Origin: Selenomonadaceae bacterium
GTDB lineage: Bacteria; Bacillota; Negativicutes; Selenomonadales; Selenomonadaceae
Length of the DNA: 64,000 nt
Assembly (NCBI GenBank): GCA_017549815.1
Contig: JAFYNH010000092.1
Coordinates: 62,001 to 126,000, forward strand
Reading direction: 5' to 3'
Made by a program: the position numbers and the translations under genes. The notes beneath the pieces are model-generated. The model saw nothing but the letters and a program-made list of their open reading frames with translations. It had not been told where the DNA came from and did no database searches. Shown in pieces: positions 36,901 to 44,089 of the stretch. How positions within the stretch are numbered: position 1 is the stretch's first letter; each line of letters opens with the position of its first letter.

Positions 36901-39900
36901 AATAGCAACGTTATCCGCACCGAGACTCGCAATATCGCCGTCGCCCGTGTTGATTGTGCTGTTACGTAAAGTATTGAGTCCAACACTGTCCTTGCCCGCG
37001 CCGAGATTAATGACGTAGTTGTAATGAGTTGCCGCTGAATCTTTTACCGTGTCATTGCCCGTGCCGCCGATAACTGTATTGCCATAGATAGTTGAGTAAT
37101 TGTTGACTGTGACAATATTGTTTCCTTCACCAAGATTTATGAGATGGTAATTGCCCTTAGTGATTTTTATGGAGTCGTTGCCCGCGCCTGCGTTTATCGT
37201 GACGTAATCGGCACTGTTTTCCATAGAATCATTGCCCAAACCTAAATCCGCATGAACGCTCGCGCCGCTGTTGGTGACTTTGTCATTTCCGGCATATGAA
37301 AGAATTGTTGCGCCCGCGATAGTGTTTTTAAGGTTGTCTGCATTTTCGGTACCTTCGACAAGAAGCGGATTTTTATAGACGCCTGTAATCTTGACGGTTC
37401 CCAAGCTCGCCGCGCCGTTGATTTTGATAACACCGCTACCAACCGAAACAAAGACATCATTGCCGACTGTGTCGCTAAAGTAAGTTCCGTTACCGTCGCC
37501 GATTTGGAGCGTATCATCTCCGTTAAAGCCGCTAATCGTATCGTTGCCGTCGCCAGCGTTATAAACAATCACGTTATTTGAGGCATTGGAGCCGAGACTT
37601 ATAAGGTCATTGCCCGCGCCAGCTTTTATCGTGACATTTGCTTTGTTGCTTTCAAGGGTCTCGCTACTACTTGTGCCTTCGATAAGGAACGGATTTTTAT
37701 AGACGCCTTTTATATTGACAGCGGACAAGTTTGCCGCGCCGCCTATTGTAATTACGCCACTGCCAACTGAGACTAAAACATCATTGCCGACCGTTTTGTT
37801 AAAGTAAGTGCCCGTGCCGTCGCCGATTTGGAGCGTATCATTTCCGTTAAAGCCGCCAATCGAATCGTTGCCGTCGCCGTTGTTATAAATAATCAAACCG
37901 TTTCCGGCATTGCTGCCAAGTGAAATGACATCGTCGTCAGCCCCGCCGTTGATTGTGAAGTCGTCGCCGTTGTAAGTTTCGCTGATGATAGTATCGTTGC
38001 CCGCGCCACCTTCGATTGTGGCTCTGTCGCCTGTGTAAATCGAATCGTTACCTGCGCCGCCTCTGATTGTCACGTCGTGAATATGATTTTTAACGGTATC
38101 GGCTCCGTCGCCCGCGTCAATTAAAATATTTCCGTTTTGATGTCCGCCATGATTTGCAATGAAGTCGTCACCCGCGCCCGCGTTTATCGTCACGTTTACG
38201 GCATAATTGTTAATGGTATCTTTACCGCCGAGCGCGTTAATCGTCGCGCCTTCAACGGTGTTATCGATTTTATCGTCGCCGTCTGTGCCGACTACATTCA
38301 AGGCTAAACCTTCAATATTTCCTTCGCTGAAGAAATCCGCCGCGTTTTCAAGGGTTATCCTGCCCGTGCCGACAGATACAATGACATTGTTAGAATCGTC
38401 ATTAACTGTCGAGTAAGTTCCAGTCGCACTTAAAATCCGGAGCGTCGAAGTCTCGTTAAAGCCCTCAATATAATCGTTGCCGTCGCCGTCATTGTACTTG
38501 AACAGAACGTTACTGTTCATATTGTTGATTGTGTCATTACCTGCACCGGCGTTGATTGTGACATTTGAGCCGTCATTAGAAATGTTATCGTTACCGTTAC
38601 CTGCGTTGATTATAACATTTGAGCCATTGTTAGAAATGTTATCGTTGCCGTTGCCTGCGTCGATTGTGACACCTTCGCCGTAGTTCCAAATTTCATTACT
38701 ACCAGAGCCGCCATTAATTGAAACATGCGAACCTTCGTTCCGAATATAATCGTCGCCTATGCCCGCGTCTATCGTGACATTATTGCCGTAGTTGTCAATC
38801 TGGTCGTCGCCCGCGCCCGAATTTATCGTTACGTTTTCCGAGAAAATACTTCCATCGTTAGCTGTAGCAATTGTGTTATTGGTTATGAGGTCGCCGCCGT
38901 CGCCGCCATTAATTAAAACATTCGAGTTGCGGTTTTCGATTTGGTTGTTGCCCGTATTCGCGTTGATTGTCACGTTTGAGCCTTCGTTGACGACGGCATC
39001 ATTGCCCGCGCCCAAATTAATTACAACGTTATCGGGCGTGAGGGTTTCATCTTGCAGGGTTTGTTCGTTATATAAAGTCTTTATGCGGTTTTCGATTTGG
39101 TTGTCGCCGTAGTTAGCGTTGATTGTCACGTTCGAGCCTTCGTTGACGACTTTATCATTGCCCGCGCCCAAATTAATTACAACGTTATCGGGTGTGAGGC
39201 TTTCATCTTGCTCAGTCTGTTCATATATGAGGTTGGAAATTTCGTCGTCGCCGTCGTTCGCGTTGATTATAACATTTTTAGCGTAGTTGGAAATGGTATC
39301 GTTGCCACTGACGCCGTTAATTGTCGTTTTATCGCCGTAGTTGGAAATTTCTTCAACGCCCGATATGCTGACATTCGTGCCGTAATTATTAATGTAGTCG
39401 TTACCAGCTCCGCCGTCGACAGTGACACTTGCGCCGCTATTGTTAATGGCATCATTACCCGAACCTGCGCGGATTAAAACTTTATCGCCGAGATTTTCAA
39501 CGCCGTCCGAAATATTACTGGCGGTTATCGTGGCGTTATTGTTTGCGTTGTAAATGTAGTAGCTCTTATCGGCGGACGCGCTGAAGGAATTACCCGCGAT
39601 CGTGACAGATTCTCTGGGATTTTGATTAAGGACGGTTTTTGTACCGTTGGCGTCTTCGACCGTGATAATTTCACTGCGAGCTTCTCTAAGCGTCAAAGTA
39701 TTATCGCCGACGTTAAGAACAATGTCGCCGTCGCTATTTATTAAAGTACTGCCAAGAGTGCCACTCGTCAGCTTAATGTTCAAGTTGGAGCCTTCTAATT
39801 TGGGACTGCCGACAACATGAATTAAATCGTTGCCTTCTCCTGCGCCGTATTCAATGACGGTTTTGACATTGCTAAGATAAATATCAATGGTATCATTACC

Positions 39901-41496
39901 CGCGCCGCCGTTGACAACATTGCTATCGGTATTTCTTCCATGCGATCTGATGTAAATATAATCGTTACCAGCACCGCCCTTGAGTGTAACGTTGGAACCG
40001 AGTCGATTATAAATTTCATCGGCACCGTCGCCCGCGTCAATCGTCACTGAGCTACCGCTGTTGGTAATTGAATCGTTACCTGTACCGCTTTTAATCGAAA
40101 CGTTTTTGCTATTGTTCGTTATGTAGTTATCGCCGCCGCCCGCGTCTATCGTTACTGAATTGCCGCTACTGTTATTGATAATTGAATCGTTACCTGTGCC
40201 GCTTTTAATCGAAACGTTCTTTCTACTGTTCGTTATGTAGTTATCGCCGTCGCCTGCATCAATTGTTATCGAATCGCCGCTGTTTATAATGCGGTCGTTA
40301 CCTGTGCCGCTTTTAATCGAAACGTTCTTGCTACTGTTCGTTATGAGATTGTTGCCGTAACCTGCATCAATCGTTACAGAGTCGCCGCCAACGTTGTTGC
40401 TAATAGTATCAGCGTCGGCACCGCCTTTAATTGAAACGTTCTTGCCCCTGTTCGTTATACGATTGTAGCCGCTACCCGCATCTATCGTAACGTTCGAGCC
40501 GTTGTTGTCAATGGTATCATCGTCATTGCCGCCCATGATAGAAACGTTACTGGCGTTGAAATTGTTCGTTATTTTATTCTTGCCGTTGCCGCCATTGAGT
40601 ACAGCGAAGTTGCCGTAATTGTTAATAGTATCGTCACCGTCGCCCGCGTTGACTGTGACAGAATCTCCGCCATTGTTATTGGTAATTTTGTCGTCGCCCG
40701 CGTCGCCGAAAATCTTGACATTAGAACCGCTGTTATCAATAGTATCTCTGTCGTCGCCGCCGTTTATCGTCACGTTCGTGGCGTAGTTGACAATGTTATC
40801 GTCGCCTTCTCCGCCGTTAATCGTCGTGTAGTTGCCAGCTGCTTTATTGGTGATTTGGTCGTTGCCCGCTCCGCCGAAAATATTGACATTAGAGCCGCTG
40901 TTCTCAATGGTATCTTTGTCGCCGCCGCCGTATATCCTAACGTCTTTGCCGTAATTATAAATACGGTCTGAATCATCTCCGCTGTTGATTACAGCATTCG
41001 TGCCCAAACTGCTGTTGAAAATGTAATTCCTGCCTGCGCCCGCGTCTATAATGGCTTTGGTTCCGTCGTTATAGATTGAATCACGACCTGCACCGCCATT
41101 GATTGTCGCGTCAGAGCCGCTGTTGTTAATGGTATCGTCATTTGCGCCGCCGTCAATCGAGACGTGCTCGCCGCTGTTGGTGATTTTATCGTTGCCGTTG
41201 CCCGCGTCAATCGAAACGTAACTGCCGATATTTTTGATTGAATCATTCCCTGCGCCTGTTTTAATCGTAACGAGAGGAGAGCCGCTATTGTCGACGGTAT
41301 CATTGCCGTTTCCGCCGACGATTGTAACAAGTGCGCCTTTATTGGAAATCTTGTTATTGCCACTAATGGCTTCAATCATTACGCCGCTAACTGTGTTATC
41401 GACAGTGCCAGAACTTACCGAGATAACTAAGGGGGTATCGTTTTCGGGGGCGTCTGCCAGCGATTGCAGAGCGACTTGTTCATCAAAGTATCTCAT
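30967..41496 (-). CDS. Giant RTX protein with embedded HExxH metallopeptidase
   Basis: 3,509 residues from the ATG at 41496, which has AAGGAGGT at ideal distance; an in-frame TTG at 41622 lacks a good site. No signal peptide, as expected for type I secretion. From about residue 30 to 2000 the chain is a near-continuous series of 9- and 18-residue Ca2+-binding beta-roll units (GGAGNDTI-NN-G-NVTI type), broken by linkers such as GDGNDTISGFNGDDTLQIG. A peptidase-like domain spans about 2030-2330: AHELTH (His2209, Glu2210, His2213) with the likely third ligand Glu2229 in EGLADL, a gluzincin pattern. Four repeated modules follow (each LPATF...L...A.K..G...NSI-GG...D.LDGG-GDDTL), then a C-terminus FxNINGTTYHVSG typical of a type I signal. 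Probably a surface or secreted adhesin-protease. Secretion genes are not in the window. Confidence 0.93.
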   Translation of the reverse strand: MRYFDEQVALQSLADAPENDTPLVISVSSGTVDNTVSGVMIEAISGNNKISNKGALVTIVGGNGNDTVDNSGSPLVTIKTGAGNDSIKNIGSYVSIDAGNGNDKITNSGEHVSIDGGANDDTINNSGSDATINGGAGRDSIYNDGTKAIIDAGAGRNYIFNSSLGTNAVINSGDDSDRIYNYGKDVRIYGGGDKDTIENSGSNVNIFGGAGNDQITNKAAGNYTTINGGEGDDNIVNYATNVTINGGDDRDTIDNSGSNVKIFGDAGDDKITNNNGGDSVTVNAGDGDDTINNYGNFAVLNGGNGKNKITNNFNASNVSIMGGNDDDTIDNNGSNVTIDAGSGYNRITNRGKNVSIKGGADADTISNNVGGDSVTIDAGYGNNLITNSSKNVSIKSGTGNDRIINSGDSITIDAGDGDNYITNSRKNVSIKSGTGNDSIINNSSGNSVTIDAGGGDNYITNNSKNVSIKSGTGNDSITNSGSSVTIDAGDGADEIYNRLGSNVTLKGGAGNDYIYIRSHGRNTDSNVVNGGAGNDTIDIYLSNVKTVIEYGAGEGNDLIHVVGSPKLEGSNLNIKLTSGTLGSTLINSDGDIVLNVGDNTLTLREARSEIITVEDANGTKTVLNQNPRESVTIAGNSFSASADKSYYIYNANNNATITASNISDGVENLGDKVLIRAGSGNDAINNSGASVTVDGGAGNDYINNYGTNVSISGVEEISNYGDKTTINGVSGNDTISNYAKNVIINANDGDDEISNLIYEQTEQDESLTPDNVVINLGAGNDKVVNEGSNVTINANYGDNQIENRIKTLYNEQTLQDETLTPDNVVINLGAGNDAVVNEGSNVTINANTGNNQIENRNSNVLINGGDGGDLITNNTIATANDGSIFSENVTINSGAGDDQIDNYGNNVTIDAGIGDDYIRNEGSHVSINGGSGSNEIWNYGEGVTIDAGNGNDNISNNGSNVIINAGNGNDNISNDGSNVTINAGAGNDTINNMNSNVLFKYNDGDGNDYIEGFNETSTLRILSATGTYSTVNDDSNNVIVSVGTGRITLENAADFFSEGNIEGLALNVVGTDGDDKIDNTVEGATINALGGKDTINNYAVNVTINAGAGDDFIANHGGHQNGNILIDAGDGADTVKNHIHDVTIRGGAGNDSIYTGDRATIEGGAGNDTIISETYNGDDFTINGGADDDVISLGSNAGNGLIIYNNGDGNDSIGGFNGNDTLQIGDGTGTYFNKTVGNDVLVSVGSGVITIGGAANLSAVNIKGVYKNPFLIEGTSSSETLESNKANVTIKAGAGNDLISLGSNASNNVIVYNAGDGNDTISGFNGDDTLQIGDGNGTYFSDTVGNDVFVSVGSGVIKINGAASLGTVKITGVYKNPLLVEGTENADNLKNTIAGATILSYAGNDKVTNSGASVHADLGLGNDSMENSADYVTINAGAGNDSIKITKGNYHLINLGEGNNIVTVNNYSTIYGNTVIGGTGNDTVKDSAATHYNYVINLGAGKDSVGLNTLRNSTINTGDGDIASLGADNVAINQLFDSSILTDDGDDTVKFGQWNNTVSTGDGNDSVQITGGGTTSLNSVDLGAGDDKLNFSGGTKNTLLGGAGNDSIYHSTTSLNHIDLGDGNDTITFYGTNKNHTIYGGAGKDVINHTSSVSLVSNQIDLGGDDDKISLIGSDNTITGGTGNDNISLGSNASNNLIVYRAGDGNDVIRGFNSTTTLQIGDGNGTYSTAKSSYGDVIIQVGEGNVTLYSVTSLANVNIDGTYKNPLIIEGTDGNDSIQNNKANATINAGAGDDTIYNLGLNVSINGGAGNDSVLNIWNNVTINGGADDDFIDNDGSNVLIAGDDGADTINNYGTNVTINGGAGNDSIWNKGSSVTIDTGDGDNYIYNDGGKNVLVLANGGKNTVKGSDVTIRSGAGNSTITGDKNAQLYQYNGGNAVITNYSYEDTIELLSGKVDSYSFDSGDLIFNIGDGSLTLKDMAGHAITVKDSSGTTTQIYGKDYSAQDVIKNLVQAWNKTFLSGTAKLDESIKLSTHFNSIQDAINQMITDCRAAGDADTFLRKYCGINLDNGDTGAITGWDAGGLSAKTSDTVINETLSSLQHVPDYTDTTFTKRNLEINISSTGNSLTADGKKVFDAFYSWWAEESLKLIEESYGFKFSEGDKLDFSLIPSGSAWGQTWTSGKVCINMGSTHFASDDDYNGNGVDRTIAHELTHVTQFKFMGSLPEFLQEGLADLTCGSDDTKTSLIETFAGNADSLASYLDINKNGTGDLNCYVAGFMFLRYLAKQAVDNYDDAASYAWKDNSSIVGTSAAELLTGSGKNQTITAGDGNDTIIAYGDEMKIFGDAGNDSILTKGNAQTISAGEGNDTITAYGDETKIFGDAGNDSILAKGNAQTIDGGEGNDTLVGGAGADKFVYGVGNDVIDNYGDGDKISLASDVTITDFYKTNADLYIKFSVGSLKVKNASAVTFEQDGKEFVYSDGKLIGGDSVTLPATFDTEVTLGEGTKNLDATKRTAATKLNGNNSANSILGGKGADTLDGGLGDDTLTGGAGSDVFVYSGGKDIITDYTAGDKISATSDYQSYEISGEDIVINFADGGSLKLIDGADKTININGVAKNFAAGKTFNSNNTAVTLGANTTTYTADETVVTINASATNGATVIGNTKSNQFYGSDGADTFVYEHVQQEKTTYTLNGSGEVEEIVSTIYSAGSDVLYNFDLNDKISLGADVVLKDAYKQNDDVIIKVDSGTITVKDSANKSITLVQDSAETIFSGGIFHDAENQSVTLPATFVSEFNLGDYENVNASMRTAAMKLTGNAQNNSIVGGTGADTLDGAAGNDTLTGGKGNDVFIYSGGNDTITDYGTGSDKISIASGYTLQNSVVSGDDRILNFSDGGSIVLSGAKEKKIKFAKTSTAASVGTEDKFNSKNTAVTLGTATTTFNATNYPDLVTIKGSAVEGTLEVVGNDKSNRIYASKGGSTLNGGKGSDYLYSGNGADTFVYEHVEQEKTTYTADGAVVSTIYTSGSDIIYNYGEDDKISLGTDVVLKNAYKKNSDTIINVDSGTITVKDSTDKSITFVQDGEEITFNGDVFSKPDTSILPATFDAEVTLGEATKNLDASKRTAATKLTGNAQNNSIVGGTKNDTLDGGLGDDTLTGGVGSDTFIYSGGSDVIKDYGNGFDKISTSSNYSSYAISGKDIMFTFSDGTLKLEGAADSLITINGVAGKYSNDGMLNSKGTAITLKADAATYTAGADIVTIDGSQTANATLIGNAKSNRFYGGNGSTFVYNTGSDIIYNYASDNKISLSSESALKDFYTKNSDVIFRVDSGYITVKGAADKSITLEQGDKAFFYSNGELTDGKTVILPATFNSEYTLNSKANVDASRRTVAIKITGTNAANSIIGGAKNDTLYGGAGADTLWGNKGNDTLYGNDGNDTFIFKAGDGKDTILDFASGDILKILDIDGNASKFSKASYSSGKLTLTVAESGGTIYLKNLTTKTDININGTTYHVSGKTIK

Positions 41497-41694
41497 AAAA
41501 ATAACCTCCTTCATAACCATTGCCGATGGCTTGTGACCTGTACCCATGTTGGTTAAATCAGGGCTTGCGTCCAACCAATCGTTATTTACTCCATCCCTGT
41601 TAAAAAACTTGTTATTCGCCAATCACCGATATACTTTTGCCCGAAAAAAGCTTTCACCGCCTTTCCGTCGTGCCATTAGTTATTAAACGTTGCT
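41497..41694 (-). other. Long 5' leader of the giant RTX gene
   Basis: About 200 bases lie between the predicted transcription start and the ATG. The last 126 bases stay open in the RTX frame from a TTG at 41622 (NRDGVNNDWL, LTNMGTGHKPSA...), but codons here (AGG, GGA, GTA) differ from the gene body and the AGGAGGT site lies within the frame. It could be a structured leader, a leader peptide, or a true N-terminal extension. No riboswitch class is recognised. Confidence 0.5.
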
Positions 41695-41700
41695 TTATGC

Positions 41701-41730
41701 ATTATAATAATTGTTTTTTTTTTTTGTCAA
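41701..41730 (-). promoter_or_regulatory. Consensus promoter of the giant RTX gene
   Basis: Minus strand: TTGACA (41725-41730), an 18-base spacer containing A11, and TATAAT (41701-41706). Both hexamers match the sigma-A consensus exactly. The A-run in the spacer could vary in length and alter promoter strength. Confidence 0.88.
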
Positions 41731-41750
41731 TTGTCTGCCGCGTTTTTTTA

Positions 41751-42308
41751 TCAAGGTTTACGCCACTCAATCATATCGTCGGGAAGATTGAACAGTCGCA
41801 AGATTTTATTGACGACGTGATTTATTTGCGCCTCCAAGCTCGACGGCGTGTTGTAAAACGTCATGACGGGCGGCATAATAATTGCTCCGCAATCGGCAAG
41901 CTCTTTCATGTTGCGCAAGTGAATTCGACTGAAAGGCATTTCACGCGGCACGAGCAACAGCTTGCGATTTTCTTTAATGCAAACGTCCGCCGCTCTTAGC
42001 AAAAGATTTTCACAGTAGCCCGCCGCAATCCCCGCCAAAGTTTTCATAGTGCACGGGACGACAATCATACCGTCGACTAAAAAGCTCCCGCTGGCAATCG
42101 AGGCGTCCATTTGATTCACGTCGTAAACGTAATTGGCAAGGCGGCGAATATCGAAAATATTAAAGTTCGTTTCGTCGCGAATTGTCAGCTCCGCGCCCTC
42201 CGTGATGATTAAATGCGTCTCGACTGACTCAACTTCTTTAAGGCGGCGCAAAAGTTCAACGGCAATAATCACGCCGCTTGCGCCCGTCATTCCAACTATC
42301 AATCTCAT
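41751..42308 (-). CDS. ubiX: Flavin prenyltransferase UbiX
   Basis: 185 residues. MRLIVGMTGASGVIIAVELL is the N-terminal flavin-binding motif; ASGSFLVDGMIVVPCTMKTLAGIAAGYCENLLLRAADVCIKE and LLVPREMPFSRIHLRNM are family hallmarks. It attaches a dimethylallyl group to FMN to make the cofactor of UbiD-type decarboxylases. No ubiD gene adjoins it here. AAGGAG precedes the ATG. It is downstream of the glycosyl-phosphotransferase gene, across a heptamer repeat. Confidence 0.95.
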   Translation of the reverse strand: MRLIVGMTGASGVIIAVELLRRLKEVESVETHLIITEGAELTIRDETNFNIFDIRRLANYVYDVNQMDASIASGSFLVDGMIVVPCTMKTLAGIAAGYCENLLLRAADVCIKENRKLLLVPREMPFSRIHLRNMKELADCGAIIMPPVMTFYNTPSSLEAQINHVVNKILRLFNLPDDMIEWRKP

Positions 42309-42328
42309 AAAAAATTTTCTCCTTTACA

Positions 42329-42410
42329 TTCCTAGTAACTAGGGACTAGGGACTAGGAACTAGGAACTAATAACTACTAGTTCCTAAAAACTAATTCCTA
42401 ATTCCTAATT
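42329..42410. repeat. Heptanucleotide repeat array with fold-back
   Basis: CTAGTAA, CTAGGGA twice, CTAGGAA twice, CTAATAA, then CTAGTTC, CTAAAAA, CTAATTC, CTAATTC. About 80 bases with complementary halves, filling the gap between the glycosyl-phosphotransferase and ubiX and touching the stop codon of the former. Confidence 0.88.
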
Positions 42411-43842
42411 AATAAGCTCCTTTGCCGCGAAAGACCGCCTTGACCGTTTTGAAAAGATACATAATGTCAATCCAAACCGACCAGTTGCGAACGTACCAAG
42501 TATCCATTGCGACGCGCTCAGGATAAGTCGTATCGCTCCGACCGCTAACTTGCCACATGCCCGTTATTCCCGGCAAAACCATATAATATTCGCGAATATT
42601 TTTGCCGTAGCGCGGGACTTCCTCTTGAACAATCGGGCGAGGACCTACAAGGCTCATTTCGCCGCGAATCACATTCCAAAGTTGAGGCAATTCATCAAGA
42701 CTTGTCCGCCTTAAAAAATTTCCAAGCTTAGTAACTCGCGGGTCATTCGTCAGCTTAAAAGATTCGTCCCATTCGCGGTGGGCGTCGGGATTTTCGGCTA
42801 GATACTTTTTCAATTTCTCTTCGGCGTCAGGAACCATAGTTTGAAATTTGTAGCACGGAAATTTTTTCCCAGCCGCTCCGACGCGCTTATGTGTGAAAAT
42901 TATTTGCCCGCGATTGTCAATGCAAACCATAATCGCAATCGCCAATAAGAACGGCGAAATCAATAGCCCGCCGAATATCGTCAACGTCAAGTCGAAAATT
43001 CTTTTGATGATTCGGTTGTAAGGACGCGACAGATTATTTCGCAAGTTGAGCATAAGAATTTTTTCGCTGAACAGAATAGAAATTTCCGCGCTCGACATTG
43101 GCGTTCCGATTAGGTCGGGGATAAATGAAATATTTTTAACAAGCGGCTGAATTTTATTGATGAGTTCTTGAAGTCTTTCCTTGTCGAGACCCGGCGCGGC
43201 GATTACGACAGTATTAATTTTCGCCGCCCTAACAATACTGCGCACTTCGTCAAAGCCGCCCAATATCGGGAAATTTTTCGGGAGCTGTTCGGAAATCGGG
43301 TGGTCGTCAATCAGCCCGACGATTTTATATCTGTAACCTAAATCCTCTTGCCAAAATTTTATCAACTTCTCCGCCGTAAGTCCCGCTCCTACTAAAATTA
43401 TCGGCTCGTAAAAGATATTGCGCCGCTTAAGAAATTTTAGGACGGCGTAGCGAATCACGCAGACATTTATTAGCACGAATAGCCCGAATAAAATTATGAA
43501 TAGCCGCGAAGCTTGGTCGCTCGCCTTCAAAAAGTAAATGATGATTATCGACGCTATCCAACCCGCGAAGACCGATTGAAAGATGTCGCGCATGGTGTCG
43601 ACGACTGGTTTCATTTGCCGATAACTGCGCGATTGCCCAAGAATAATCAAAAACAATAGCGGCACCGTTCCATAAATGTACGAGTCGGCATAAATGTAAG
43701 TGACGCGGTTCCACGTGTCGAGATAATCGCGCAGGATAAAGGCGAGGTGTTCGCTCAGCACGACGCCCAGATAATCGAATAGTAAAAATAAAATCGGCGG
43801 CACAAACGAACTCAAGCTCGTCGAATTTTTTTTAGCAGACAT
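42409..43842 (-). CDS. Polyprenyl-phosphate sugar-1-phosphate transferase (WbaP-type)
   Basis: 477 residues. Five hydrophobic segments (LFDYLGVVLSEHLAFIL...; VCVIRYAVLKFL) are followed by a soluble CoA-binding-like domain (PIILVGAGLTAEKLIKFW), and then the catalytic bacterial sugar transferase domain: FDLTLTIFGGLLISP, KRVGAAGKKFPCYKFQTM, LRRTSLDELPQLWNVIRGEMSLVGPRP and GMWQVSGR. The enzyme loads the first sugar phosphate on undecaprenyl phosphate for O-antigen, capsule or exopolysaccharide. No polysaccharide cluster surrounds it, so it is an orphan initiator. AGAGGA precedes the ATG. Confidence 0.93.
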   Translation of the reverse strand: MSAKKNSTSLSSFVPPILFLLFDYLGVVLSEHLAFILRDYLDTWNRVTYIYADSYIYGTVPLLFLIILGQSRSYRQMKPVVDTMRDIFQSVFAGWIASIIIIYFLKASDQASRLFIILFGLFVLINVCVIRYAVLKFLKRRNIFYEPIILVGAGLTAEKLIKFWQEDLGYRYKIVGLIDDHPISEQLPKNFPILGGFDEVRSIVRAAKINTVVIAAPGLDKERLQELINKIQPLVKNISFIPDLIGTPMSSAEISILFSEKILMLNLRNNLSRPYNRIIKRIFDLTLTIFGGLLISPFLLAIAIMVCIDNRGQIIFTHKRVGAAGKKFPCYKFQTMVPDAEEKLKKYLAENPDAHREWDESFKLTNDPRVTKLGNFLRRTSLDELPQLWNVIRGEMSLVGPRPIVQEEVPRYGKNIREYYMVLPGITGMWQVSGRSDTTYPERVAMDTWYVRNWSVWIDIMYLFKTVKAVFRGKGAY

Positions 43843-43877
43843 ATTTTTTCCTCTAAATTTTTTACGGCTATTTTAAC

Positions 43878-43906
43878 ACAAAAACCGCTCGAATTTTATC
43901 GAACGG
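43878..43906 (-). terminator. Hairpin terminator upstream of the glycosyl-phosphotransferase
   Basis: Stem CCGTTCGA / TCGAGCGG (8 pairs, one wobble) with a 6-base loop and TTTTTG after it on the minus strand. It should end the clostripain transcript before the next gene. Confidence 0.75.
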
Positions 43907-43920
43907 CTAATTTTTTTTGT

Positions 43921-44085
43921 AGGGGCTAGGAAGTAGGAAGTAGGAACTAGGAACTAGTAGGGATTAGGGATTAGGAAGTAGGAACTGGTAGGAACTAGTT
44001 CCTAGAAACTCGCTCCTTTATTAGGAACTGGTTACTAGGGATTAGGAGTTAGGAACTAGTTCCTAGAAACTCGCTCCTAGTTCCT
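43921..44085. repeat. Largest heptanucleotide repeat array
   Basis: About 165 bases made almost only of 7-mers (TAGGAAG, TAGGAAC, TAGGGAT, TAGGAGT) with the palindromic core GGAACTAGTTCC followed by CTAGAAACTCGC twice (43991 and 44052). Lies between the clostripain-type gene stop and the terminator at 43878. Confidence 0.9.
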
Positions 44086-44089
44086 GAAG

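Noticed and set aside
32000-41600. Many antisense and alternative-frame ORFs across the giant RTX gene
   Set aside because: They are shadows of GC-rich repeat codons (Gly, Asn, Asp), lack ribosome sites and are low-complexity.
41497-41622. TTG at 41622 as start of the giant RTX protein
   Set aside because: No convincing ribosome site, atypical codons, and AAGGAGGT lies inside this stretch ahead of the ATG at 41496. Kept as a possibility only.
41497-41694. GEMM (c-di-GMP-I) riboswitch in the RTX leader
   Set aside because: GGACGCAAGCC resembles part of the core, but the GNRA-loop hairpin and upstream strand that define the class are missing.
43921-44085. CRISPR array
   Set aside because: Units are 7 bases in direct tandem with no unique spacers, and no cas genes are present.
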